64,000 nucleotides of DNA, taken from contig PUQB01000237.1 in the NCBI GenBank assembly GCA_003024785.1, positions 124,001 to 188,000 on the forward strand. The letters are read 5' to 3'. This DNA is from Selaginella tamariscina (taxonomy: Eukaryota; Streptophyta; Lycopodiopsida; Selaginellales; Selaginellaceae). How positions within the stretch are numbered: the first letter of the stretch is position 1; each line of letters opens with the position of its first letter. Position numbers and translations under genes: made by a program. A model generated the notes under the pieces. That model was not told the origin of the DNA, did not search any database, and saw nothing but the letters and a program-made list of their open reading frames with translations. Shown here piece after piece: positions 34,706-46,019 of this stretch.

Positions 34706-37646
34706 TTTCATAGTTTTTTTATTATGACTCCTCTTTACTTTGAACATTGATTATTGTTCCTCCCAAATTATGTTGATAAGCCCTAGGTGTAGAAGAAACA
34801 GGCTCACTTAGTGCACTTGGGTATTTAGTGATGGTTCAGTCGGATGTTGTTAGGTATTTGTAAAAAACTCTGGGCAAAGCTAGCACTTCCATTTATAAAA
34901 CTTTTACCTTGATTTTCCGTGCCCCTTTGATTAATTTCGATGAGTTCGACATGTCAGATATGGGTAGAAACACCCCTAGAGTTGCCCTAAACCCCTTGGG
35001 CATGGAATCTTATTTGACAGGTTTTTTTTACCCATTTCCTAAGGTTCATAGGGATTCTAGAGTTAACATTTATGAGCCACGTTCGTGACACCTTGTGTAA
35101 CTCTCAAATTTAAGGGGTTATGGCGTGATATCCCACATCTTGGAAAACAGTGTTAATGAAGATGTGATATTGCTAGATGTCACATGGCACAACACTCAAG
35201 GCACACTCTTCAAGCTTGTCTCATGAGCTCAATGCCAAAAGGTTGGATACTCTAGCAAGCAGGCATGCTTGTGCTCACATTAAGGTGTAAGCCTTGAGCA
35301 TTTGCTCAAGGGAGGTTAGATCTCCTACTGGATGTGCTATTGGCACACTCAACTAAAGAGGGGGTTCTTCTCCTTGGGATCCAAGGGTTGAGCGGCCTAA
35401 ACTCATTAGCAAGAGCCCAATCATAAGACATTCACAAGGTTGCGTACTTAGGATTATTTAAACTTAGCTTTGGGGAGTTTACTTACCAGAACACTCATGT
35501 CCACCTATGACACACACTCATGTCCTCACTAAGTATTAGCCCTAGGACTAAGGTATGACTTGACCACTCAAACCCTTAGGGGTTAATCATGGGTTAAGGT
35601 ACCCCTTGTCATCCTAAAGGGGTTGTACTCCCAAACAAGGGTGATTCCTTAAGGGATAAGTGACAATGCCTTAGCTTTGTCACGGGTATGTGTGGAATAC
35701 ATCTCCTTTGTGAGGTTAGGACATGAGCCTGTTTAAGTCTCCTAAGGCATGTGTCATAGTTTTTACTATGATTCAACCCTTTACTTTGGAGGTTGATTGT
35801 TGTTACCTACTATATTATGTTGACAGACCCTAAATGTAGTGAGAAACAACCTTGCTTAATGCACTTAAGTGTTTAGGGGTAGTCTAGCTGGCTGTCCTTA
35901 GATATTGCGAGAAACTCTAAGCAAAAATAGCACTTACCTTTTAGAAAACCCACCCTTGATTTTGACATCCCAATTAGGCTGATTGGTTAACGCAAATGAG
36001 TTCGATGTATTAAGTAGGGTTAGGAACACCCCTAGGTTTGCCCTAACCCACACCCTAAAACCCCCACCCCCTTGGGTAGAGTTTAGGGGTTAAGTTTATG
36101 CTCATCTCGTTAACTAAATAAAGGGCTAACTAATTCCATGCCAGCCCACTTACACATATAGGAAAAGAAGGAAAAGGGGGGGGGGAGGAGGCTCTGTCAC
36201 ATAAATAAGGAAGAGTATGTAGAAGTGAGAGTTCCTGGGTTCATGATTAAGTCCTTTACTCTTCTCCCGATGCAAACTCAAGCTTGTGTCATTAAGGCAC
36301 AACCTTCTATTGTGCCGCCTCAACTTCTAAACAATAAGGGTACGTCCCACCTTTTGGTTAGCCTACCCTTAACATTAGCAAATCCATACCTAGGAGGTCT
36401 TGTTGGACTGCATGTTCCAAGAGTCAGAGGTTGAGGCTTGTCTCTAGCCTCCTCCTCCTCCACGTTAAGCTAAGAGCAACACTCATAGCTAAGCAAGGCA
36501 CGTTCATGCCTTGTCCAACTATGGTCATGGGTTCTTAGTCGACAAGGTTTCCTTATTGAGTTCCTGAGGGATAACAGAAAGGTTCTAGAATTGGACATTG
36601 AGAGCCACATTCGTGGCACTTGGTGCAACTTGAATCCAAGGGGCTATGGCATGATAGCCCATATCTGGGAAACAATGTCACTCTTCATGTGACATTAAGC
36701 TAGATAGACAACCTTTTTGGGGTTGTCTTTTGGGGTTAACACCAAGGGGTTCAATATTCTAGTAAGCAGGCGTACTTGTGCTCACATCAGGGTGCTAAAC
36801 CTTGGGCATTGGCTCAAGGGAGGTTGGGTCTCGTAACTAGGTGTGCTAATTGCACACTTAACTATGGGGTGTTCTTCTTAGGATCCAAGGGTTGAACAAC
36901 CTAAGCTCATTAGTAGAAGCGGCACTTGTGGGGTTGTGTACTTAGGGTTATCCAAAACTAGTCTTGGGGAGTTTACTTAGCAAAACACTTGTGTTCGCCA
37001 CGCTTGTGTCCTCACTAAGTACTAGCCCTAGAACTAAGGTATAACTTGACCACTCAAACCCTTAAGGGTTAGTCGTGATTCAGGGCATCCTTTGACACCC
37101 TAACAAGGTTGTACCCCCCAATGAGGGTGATTCTCAAGGGGTAAGTTATGATGCCTTGGCTCTGTCATGGGGGTATGTGCAAGGCATGTCTCCTTAATGG
37201 GTTGGGGCATGAATCTATCTAGATCTTTTGGGACAGGATCCTAAGGTCTACTCTGATTATCCTTTAAGGTTCAGAGGATAATCATTCTAAGGGACTTAGG
37301 GTGGGACCCTAAGTCTTGTGCCTACTTAGGCATCTGAGTTAGGCTCTAGGGTTGTCTTAAAAGACTTGGCGTTGCTCACAGGTAATTGACACCAGAAGGT
37401 CACTTGGCGATCATGTGTTGCCACGTGTTAACCCTTCGAGTTAAAACTCTAACAGTAGGAACTTAAAGTCTATTTAGGTTATCCTATGGGATTAGAGGAT
37501 AATCATTCTAGGGGAGGATTTAAGTGTCTATTTGGATATCTAAGTCATGAAAGACTTAGTGTTACTCACATAGGGTGCTAACGCCGAATGGCCACTTGGC
37601 AACCATGTGTTACCACTTGTTAATCCTTTGGGTTAAAACTCTAACA
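34706..37646 (+). repeat. Long-LTR copy C, split by nested copy D
   Basis: The first part (34706-35751) and the last part (37455-37646) together make one LTR ending AACTCTAACA. Full copy D sits in between. Immediately after copy C, TGGTATCGAAGCC at 37649-37661 resembles the plant initiator-tRNA(Met) primer-binding site, so copy C looks like a 5' LTR. Confidence 0.6.
35752..37454 (+). mobile_element. Nested full-length 1.7-kb LTR (copy D)
   Basis: Runs from TGTCATAGTTTTTACTATGA to AACTCTAACA, 1703 bp, with no internal domain; a solo LTR inserted inside copy C. It carries a purine run of ten Gs near 36175. Clear 5-bp target duplications were not found (GCATG left, GTAGG right), so the exact ends may be off by a few bases. 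Confidence 0.55.
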
Positions 37647-37648
37647 AT

Positions 37649-37661
37649 TGGTATCGAAGCC
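37649..37661 (+). other. Primer-binding-site-like sequence after LTR copy C
   Basis: TGGTATCGAAGCC lies two bases after the LTR end and is close to the TGGTATCAGAGCC primer-binding site used by many plant LTR elements. It marks LTR copy C as a 5' LTR whose internal domain has been lost. Confidence 0.5.
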
Positions 37662-37679
37662 TATTCTCTATGGTCAATT

Positions 37680-38827
37680 TTTGATGTTCTAGTTAGGTTG
37701 ATTGGTTAATGCAGATGAGTTTGGCATGTTAAGTAGGGTTAGGAACACCCCTAGGGTTGACCTAACCCTAGGGTTGCTCTAACCCACGCCCTAAAACCCC
37801 CAACCCCTTGGGTAGGGTTTAGGGGTAGGAGTAAGGGTGAGTTATAGGCTCATATTGTTAATTTATCTAAGGGGCTGAAATTCTATGCTAGCCCACTTAC
37901 ACATACAGGAAAAGAGGGGGGGGGGGGGGGGGGGGTTGTCACATAAATAAGGTAGAGTATGAGTAGGAGAGCTCTTGGGTTCATGATTGAGTTTGTTGCT
38001 CTTCTACCGGTGCAAGCTTCAGCTTGTGTCGTTAAGGTACAACCCTTTGTTGTGCCACCCTAACTTCCAGATGACTGGGGTACATCCCACCTTCAGGGTT
38101 GCTCACCCTTAACGTTGGTGAATTCATGCCTAAAAAGGTCTTGTCGGAATGCACGTTCCAAGAGGTAAACCTCAGGCATTCGCTCAAGGGAGGTTAGGTC
38201 TCGTAACTAGGTGTGATTTGGCACACCTGGCTAGGGGGTGTTCTCCTTAGGATCCAAGGGTTGAACAACCTAAGCTCATTAGTAGAAGCCCTATCATGAA
38301 ATGCTCGCAAGGTCATGTACTTAGGGTTATCCAAACCTAGCCTTAGGGAGTTTGCTTAGCAAAAATTCGTGTCTGCCTATGGTGCACACTCATGTCCTCA
38401 TTAAGTACTAGCCCTAGGTCTAGGGACTCAAACCCTTAGGGGTTAGTCGTGGTACAGGGTACCCCTTGTCGCCCTAAAGGGGTTGTACTCCCGGATGAGG
38501 GTGATTCCTCAAGGGGTAAGTGACAATGCTTAGCTCTGTCACGGGGGCATGTGTGAGACACATCTCTTTTGTGGGGTTAGGGGCATGAGCCTGTCTAGGT
38601 CTACTGGATAGGAACTTAAAGTCTACTCGGGATATCCTCTAGGGTTCAGGGGATGGTCATTCTGGACTTAGGGTGGGACTCTAAGTCTTTTGTTTAACTA
38701 AGCATTTGAATCAGACTCTTGGGGTCATCTTGGAAGAGTTAATGTGCTCACATAGGGAATTAACGCTGAAAGGCCACTTGGCAGCCACGTGTTACCACGT
38801 GTTAGTCCTCCGGTTAAAACTCTAACA
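37680..38827 (+). repeat. Long-LTR copy E, 5' truncated
   Basis: Joins the family sequence at about TTTTTGATGTTCTAGTTAGG and ends AACTCTAACA. It lacks the first about 200 bp. It contains an exceptional uninterrupted G-run of about 20 bases near 37916-37935, at the same place where the other copies have shorter G-runs. Confidence 0.6.
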
Positions 38828-41800
38828 ATAACTCTTTAAAGAACACCTACTTGGTAAGCGGGTGTGGATTATGGACTCTAATATCGAAGGTAGCAATTGA
38901 AGGCAACTTCCAAATTGCATGCTAAGTTACTTTACCTTATGGTTATCCAAGTTACTTTATTTTATGTTTGTGCTAGTTTTACCAAACACTTTCACAAGAC
39001 ATGGCGAGTTAGTTTGTTTTGACTTAGTCTTGTGAAGTTGAATCATGTGATATGCTAAGTTTACACATTATTGAATTTTTTTATTTTTTTTTTCTTTAAG
39101 GTGTTTCAATTTGGGATAACACATGATTTGAGAATGTGACGGTGTTTATTAAGTTTTGGCTTAGGTCAAGATTCAATATCAATTTCAACAATAGTGTTCA
39201 AATAGGGAAAGACTTATGTTCAAATGTGCATCTTTAACTTCAGAAAAAAAGAACATATTTAAACATAAGAATGAATACTACAATTTGATAAAAAGTGCAA
39301 AATGTGTTGTCACTATAGTGCATGTTTTCGAAAGTAGCTCAAGAAATAAGCTATGGTGCTAGACCTATGATACGACAAAAGTCGGGTATTAACATATGAA
39401 AAATACATTAAACAATTGATTTAAAAATCCAATGTAATCAAAGTATTATTCGATGCTCGATGCGAGATATAAATAACATTACGTGAAAGTTCAAGTCACT
39501 TAATTTGAACAAGAAGCCTTAATAAGTGATACTCTATTTGTAAGTTAGCTAGCTTGGCTAACTTGATTATGGAATTGTCTCATATCAGATATTAAGAAGA
39601 AAATAAAATAATAAATTATGGTAATAGAGGGATTTAATATTACATTCCTATTGGTGTAATTTTGGGGTAGATGACATGACCTACCGAAAACATAAATGTT
39701 AAAAACATATGTCTACATTTTCATTTTATTAAGTATTGAAGGACTGCATAGTGAAGGCATTTGACGCACACTTGTGCATTTTTCATTATTAACTTTTTAA
39801 GCTTGAAATATATAATGTTGTTTACACTATAAAGATAAGCTTTGAACAAGGTGATTATTTGATTAACAAGAGCATTAGCTAAAATTCTCCACTCTGCTTA
39901 TCAATTGGAGGTTTAAGTACATGTATCTCCTTAAAAAGTCGGTATCCAATAGGATTTAAAAGTTGATGTTGATTTTTGAGATCAAATTCATGTTGAAGTT
40001 GAATACAGTTATTAAAAAGTCAATTTCTTGACTTTGTATCATGTCGCAAATGTGGACACTTAAATAACATACAAAGTATGTACCTTTAATCCTTTAGAAT
40101 ATTAAAAAGTAAGACTTTTCTTGACTCAAGGTTTGATGGTGTTCTTTTAATTTGATTCAATATTCATGAAGGTGCAAAGAAGAGTTGCTAAATTAACTTA
40201 AGAAGATGGTTTCTTTTCTTGATAATCGAATACAAAGTTCCTAGTGTATGATTCAGTATTCAGTTTGAGAATATAAGGTTTCCCTCATTTGTTGAGATAT
40301 TAATATTTTAAATTTTAAAAATATTTGTGATAGTCTTTATACTTGACAAAGTATGATATAATATTTATGGAATATTGAGATTGGAGCGCTCAGTATTGAG
40401 ACTTGATTATGATCACATGAGATAATCATAATTATGAAATAAAAAAATTCAAAAGGAGGGATTTGACTCTAATACTTTAATAAGGTAGTACTTTAGCATT
40501 ATAACTTGAAATGCTGTTTTTAAAAATATTTGAAAATTGAAAAAGAATTTCTCAATACATTGATTAGGAGCAATGTAGTACTTTGTGGGATTATTAAGTG
40601 TTTAGAATGACTGATGTATCATAGTTCATTATACTGAATTAAATATTTTACTCATATTTGGGAAATTTAATTAAATGAGGTATAACTAAAATGTGAAGTT
40701 AATATAACACTTTGATGTCATGATAACATTATGTAAAGATTAATATCTTATTAAATCAGTTAAATGAACCAAACATTAATTTATGATTCCTCTTAATTTC
40801 TGAACGATTACTCATAATACTAAAAGTAACATTATGTTTTATTTGTTTGGTTCGTATTAATTAAGTCCAAAATGTTCATATTATAGTTCTTGCATTTTAA
40901 TAAATTAATACAATTATAAAGTAATATCCATTAATGTAATAACTTGTGACTAAATTTATAATTTGAATGTTAAGTAATTATTCTTAGTTTGAGAATATCA
41001 ATATTAAAATTACAAGTGCTTATGGAATAAGAATTAATTTAAAAAATGCTTGTTAAAACACTAATTATTCGAATTAATAGGTCAACCTTAAAGATGTCCC
41101 TAACCATACTTAATATCAACACCCACAATCCCATTATATTAAAATATAATAAGGGGAGGGTTATAGATGGTAGTTCCATCTTTACTTAGAGTTTCTCAAG
41201 ATATTTAAAGATATCCGGCCAAATCACATTTAAAAATCTAAATTTATTAAGTGGGACTATTTTTTTATTACTTCTAGGCCCAACACAAAGTATAATAAGT
41301 AACAGCAATCCAGAAAGTAGAGTTATAGTAAAAAAAAATTATGACGTTGAATGTTTAAAGAAAAAAGTAAAAATAACTTAAATACACATTACAACTTTAT
41401 CAAAGGCCTGCTAAAGGGAGCTATGAAACTTCTTTACCGTTAATTAGCTAGTATAGATAAGTTTTGTAAAGTAGTGGTTTTTATTCTTGTTTTTATACAT
41501 GGATAAACAATACATTTTCCTTGGGTTTGCAATAGTACTTTTGATAGCTCTCATATTGTATTGTATAGAATAACAACAAGAAAGAAGCATCAATGTGCAA
41601 GATTGAAGTGGCAAAGAAGGTATGAACATTAATAGAAGAAGTGTCTACTTGAGTTTGAGGAGGAAGGAAGTGTAGATTTGGTTCTACTATATGCATGTGT
41701 GAGTAGAGATAGTGACATTGATCACATCTGGTGGGTGAAGTTACAAAGCATTTGTTGGTACATAAACTTCTTGCTGGATACCTTTGATGATAAGAGATAA

Positions 41801-42120
41801 AAACAATTTTTCATAATGTCCAAGCAATGTTTTGGAGCAGAAGAAGACTACAAATAGAGAGTATGTACCATATCATCTTTGTGTGGTGTATTGCTTGTAC
41901 AAGTTGCTTAAAGAAGTCAATATATTTAGAGCTATATGAGAATGAAGAGAGTACAACACTATACGTCGTTAGAAGCACTTGCAAAGTAATTATTAAAGTG
42001 TTTGGATACTCACTTTGCTGGGGAGGCATTTTAGAAAGTGAATGAGGACTTTAATGAACATTGTATACTCCCAAATGTACACATTTTTAGATTTTGCAAC
42101 CAGTTCAAATATGGTGTATA
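38828..42120. other. AT-rich repeat-derived DNA without genes
   Basis: No protein-like frame. A partial inverted copy of the long LTR is recognisable at about 41080-41345 on the minus strand (AAACTCTAAGTAAAGATGG and AATAGTCCCACTTAATAAAT in reverse complement). The rest may be the decayed interior of the same elements. Confidence 0.4.
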
Positions 42121-42400
42121 TTATAGTTTTTATTATGACTGTACTTCGCAACTTGGAAGGTTGATCATTATTACATATTGTACTCCGTTATAGTTTTTAT
42201 TATGACTGTACTTCGCAACTTGGAAGGTCGATCATTATTACATATTGTACTCCGTTATGGACTTTTGAATGTAGTGAAAAGCATTCTTACTTAGTGCACT
42301 TATGTCTTTATGTAAGAAACTCAAAGTGAATGTGAAACTTACCATTCAAAACTCTTTCCTTTTTATTTAGTTAAAACCAAGGTTCATAGACGTGTCAAGT
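42121..42400 (+). repeat. LTR 5'-end fragment with a 67-bp tandem duplication
   Basis: TTATAGTTTTTATTATGACT through CATATTGTACTCCG occurs twice in a row (42121-42187 and 42188-42254) with one difference. The long-LTR landmark TTAGTGCACTTATG follows. The fragment abuts the broken CNGC gene. Confidence 0.6.
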
Positions 42401-42429
42401 GAGTATGGCAGCGTTAGGTTATATTGGGT

Positions 42430-42894
42430 AAACGTAGGGATTGCCGCGGATTAACAAAAACAGCAATGAGGCAACACACGGCAAAGACTTGATTCCACCT
42501 TGGTACCCAGGCCTCCACTTGACTAGGTCTAAGAACGCAGATTTGGCTTCACTCAGGAAGCTGCTTTTCACTCGAGTGTCATTTCCACACGTATACTTAT
42601 TCGCATTCACTTACCCACTTCTGGTTCTGCGCCTGCGTAGTCAATGTACGCGGGGCAAGTGGTGCAAAACGGATCATCGCACCTCCCAAGTGGACCGGCC
42701 GGACTTGAGCAAGTGCTCGTGCCTGCCGCCGAAGGCAGCTGCTCCACCCTCCTGTTCGAAATCCTCCTTCTCGTCGCCATCATCCGCAGCCACTTCCATT
42801 CACAGTGGGATCGTAGTATGGCTGCAGCTCGATCACTCCATTCCAGTACGAAGATCGAGGTGCTGTCCACCCTCGCGGGGAAGGCTGCGGGCAT
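42430..42894 (-). pseudogene. 5' fragment of a cyclic-nucleotide-gated channel (CNGC19/20-like)
   Basis: Minus-strand pieces read GPLGRCDDPFCTTCPAYIDY, the CxxPxCTTCP box found in the N-terminus of plant CNGC19/20-type channels. After a likely intron (donor GTAAGTG at about 42615), WNQVFAVCCLIAVFVNP follows, matching the start of the first membrane helix. The acidic N-terminal part is spread over three frames, so at least two single-base breaks exist. Homology ends within the first helix, where a long-LTR fragment begins at 42400, and no later channel exon was found in the window. Probably a truncated gene. Confidence 0.6.
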
Positions 42895-43444
42895 GGCTAG
42901 AAGGCCCTATCACGCGCGCTTTTGTGCAGCGTGGATTAGGGTTTATTTAAGGGCTATGGCGACCGTTGAATTCCAGTTTGTTGCTGGGCATTTCCAGAGG
43001 CAACTCAGCTGAGTTTTTATATAGTTTGTGTGCATGGCATTGAGTGGGATCTCTATAAAAACTTGTCGCAATTAGTTCAATCCTCTGAACAATCATCCAA
43101 GTGCCTGCTGCTTCCACACTGGTCATATCTGAATTCCATTATGTATGAGTGTATAGGTAAAACAAGGAGGAAGTTCGAGAGCGTATACAAGGGCGGCACC
43201 ATGAACACTTCTGGTGGTGGCGAGATATCCCATGCTGTTGCAACCTGATCCAGCGCACTTGGGCTGTCAATCTTCTCCACTCCACATCTATCTTATAATG
43301 ACGCTTGAAGAACGGAAAGACTGATTGATAGCAACACTTGTCAGTAAATCTTTTACTTCCTCGCTCACACAGTAAGGAAGGTTGAACTGAACGTTACACT
43401 CAGACATAGTTATAGTTACAAGCAATTTACGAGTTTAAAGTCCT
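42895..43444. other. Intergenic DNA
   Basis: No recognised gene. It may include the CNGC fragment's upstream region and the 3' flank of the J-ferredoxin gene. Confidence 0.4.
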
Positions 43445-45015
43445 TTACGACTGGGATTTGAACAATGTCAGCAACAAGCCCACTGTAGCACAAACCACGG
43501 ACGATATAAGGTACCATGCAAAAGCTGCCAGTAAAGTTTGCACGGCACCGGAAGTTGTTGAGAGCTGCAACAGAACTTGTCTCAAATCTTCACTTGTACT
43601 GTACATTACCATTGAATGGAGGCTCTCTGCTTTCATGCTTGCATGTCCCGTGTAAATCCCAGCAACTAACGAAGTTGCAAGTGGAACTGTTCTCATTACC
43701 AAAACCTTCACCTGGTTGTTGGATGGAGAACCATTTATTCTTAACATAGCATCCGAGTTAATCTTCGTATTCACTTGGTGATGTTCAACAACGTTACGAC
43801 TAGATGAATCTACTTGTGCAATAGGTGGTTCTGGTTCCCAGTAATCATCGTCACAAGCTTGTTCCTGAGATGAGAATCTTTGTTGGAGACTGCTTCGTAT
43901 AAGGCCCTCATTTTACTCTCAGCAATAGCGTGCTTGTGTAAATTCGGTCTGTGTACCAGTTCAGTGGAACAATCTTTGAGCTTGCGGGATGTTGCCCTTC
44001 TCCAGTTCCTGAGTGACTCCTCCCAATGAGTATTCCCACCATTTTCCTGCCCTTGCTTGTACAGCGTCTGCAGCTGCTCTTCTATATGTTTGTGCAGGAC
44101 TTTTCTGAAAGACACAGTTTAATAAGAGGATTCCAGCCAGATGAACTGCTCACCTTTTGAGATAGGAACTCTGCATTCTTGCTGAGAAACTTGTCTGCCT
44201 TAGTGAACACATCGATTACACGCTCCCCACCACTATAGCTTGCATCTGTGTTGGCTGCACGGCGAGGCTGTTTGGACATGAGGTACTCTAGAGCAGGAAG
44301 CTTGCTTCGTTCTACCCACCTGTAGGCATGTCTCAGTGAGGCTCCAACACGCACACGCACACGCACGCATTCTGAGCCTTACGAGATGCAGTCTACAGGA
44401 CATGCCCGAATAGCATCCTCAATAATTGGCTCAGGATCTCCCCATTGTGAAACTGCCCGGGCACGACCAAATTTCTTCTCAATAGCAAAGGTGTTTGAGG
44501 CAATCAGAGCACATTTTAGACAACCGATGCACCGGACTTCATCCACAAAAACAGCTTTTTCTTCACACGCTGGTCCCAGCCATCTCGAATAAAGAGGCTG
44601 TCCTGTAAATCCTTCGTATTGCATCCACTCTGCACGCAGCTGGAAAACAACACATATAGTATACCGTATATCACAATGACTATACTTACTGCATCATACG
44701 AAGAGCGCTTGGACGGATTTGAGAGGATGGAATATGCGTCATTGAGCAAGATTGACATGTCGTGTCCAACTTGACCTGCAATATCGGGATGGCACCTCTT
44801 CTGGAGCCATCTATACGCCTTCTTTATCTCAGTTCGATGAGCCGTGTGTTCGACTCCCAGAAGATAATACAGTCGTACCCATAAAATTGGTTGCTTTTCT
44901 CAATGCTTTGTGCTCTACAAGTGATTCTAGTAATGCGTTGATGATGTCCTCTAAACGCGGTTTGAGTACCTCGCCTTAAATCCCACTGGATTCCTGTGAA
45001 TGTTGTTGCTGCCAT
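43445..45015 (-). CDS. Chloroplast J-domain/ferredoxin-like protein (DJC76/77-type), frame breaks
   Basis: Chloroplast DnaJ-like protein with a bacterial-type 4Fe-4S ferredoxin domain. Exon 1 is 44690-45015 with a transit-like start MAATTFTGIQWDLRRG. The J-domain reads LYYLLGVEHTAHRTEIKKAY and RCHPDIAG (HPD present). Exon 2, 44383-44639, has FVDEVRCIGCLKCALIASN then AIRACPVDCIS, giving the CxxCxxC...CP pattern. Exon 3 is 44154-44319. The last exon contains YRRAAADAVQARAGKWWEY, an amphipathic middle, DDYWEPEPP and a hydrophobic C-terminal segment (TLLAAFAWYLISSVVCATVG). Three single-base breaks are needed: near 44870, 44055 and 43845. The domain order matches the plant family closely, so the identity is firm; whether the gene is alive is not. 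Confidence 0.75.
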
Positions 45016-45811
45016 AGCCGATAATATTGTGAATGAGATACGTGTAAAAGCACGTAATACTTTGAATACGTCATCTCTCGTTATCAAGAGCCATCTCAGC
45101 CTTGTCCGCGGCCTAGTACTGGCTGCGCCTAGTATAGCTGCCGTATATATCATACTGTATATGTGATTATCTATCAATGGGACGATAAAAGTCCATAAAT
45201 AAGATTTGGTTACCGGATTAGCAGTGTCATGCTCCGAGATTTTAGTCGTTCAATGCTCAAAAGGAGAACCGCAGCTTCCTTAAGATTCATTCATGACTTT
45301 TATCTACTCTTTCAACTTAGTTCCATTTTTGGTTGGATGGCTCCAACTACAACTCTACCCAAGGAGTCCAAAATTTCTTCATGTTGTTAGTGCCAGCTTC
45401 AACACCCACATTAGTAATCACATTTATGAAGATTATATCACAAATTATAATTGCTTCAACAAATTTTAAACTCCATTATTCAAATTATCAGACTCTAATA
45501 AGGCATGTTGTATTTGGTAGTGCTTTTTTATTCCATTCTAGCACAGTCACCATATGTCATCCCACCGTATGAGATATAAAAGTGCTGTCATCTTTAAGTC
45601 GTTTAACATTTGGAACAAAAAAATAACAAAACATTGCATGTGATTGAGCAGAATAGGTGGGAGTCTTAACAATTGCGTTGACCTCCCTCCTAAACGATAA
45701 CGAAGTGTAAATATTCTTTATCTCCTGAGGTGTTCTCGTTCAAGTTGGTTGCAACTTCCCTTAGTCCGCAGTCCGCACCTGGATAGGCTGATTTATTAAA
45801 CGTTATTTATG
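45016..45811. other. Upstream region of the J-ferredoxin gene
   Basis: No gene seen. It ends in the 10-bp target-site duplication GTTATTTATG (45802-45811) of the adjacent transposon. Confidence 0.5.
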
Positions 45812-45907
45812 AGTCCCGACAAAAAGAGGGCTTCCGGGCTTCCGGGCTTGGACCCAGAATATTCTAAAGAATCTACCAGAATATTCTTAGAATATTCCTA
45901 AATATTC
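45812..45907 (+). repeat. Left terminal repeat region with GAATATTC cluster
   Basis: Contains CAAAAAGAGGGCTTCCGGGC (45820-45839), the inverted match of the right end. GAATATTC follows at 45857, 45879 and 45890, with an AATATTC near 45901. GAAnnTTC is the core of heat-shock elements, but the spacing here is not the canonical two bases. Confidence 0.7.
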
Positions 45908-46019
45908 TTAGAATTTAGGATTTTGGCTCAGTCGGTAATTAACAACAAAAAAATATTTAAATCATAGCCATGTTTATACTGTATTATTAAAGTTTTATTT
46001 CAACACCAAAGAGTACAAT

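Noticed and set aside
41493..42045. Overlapping 65-72-codon frames on both strands
   Set aside because: Low complexity, no motifs, and embedded in AT-rich repeat debris.
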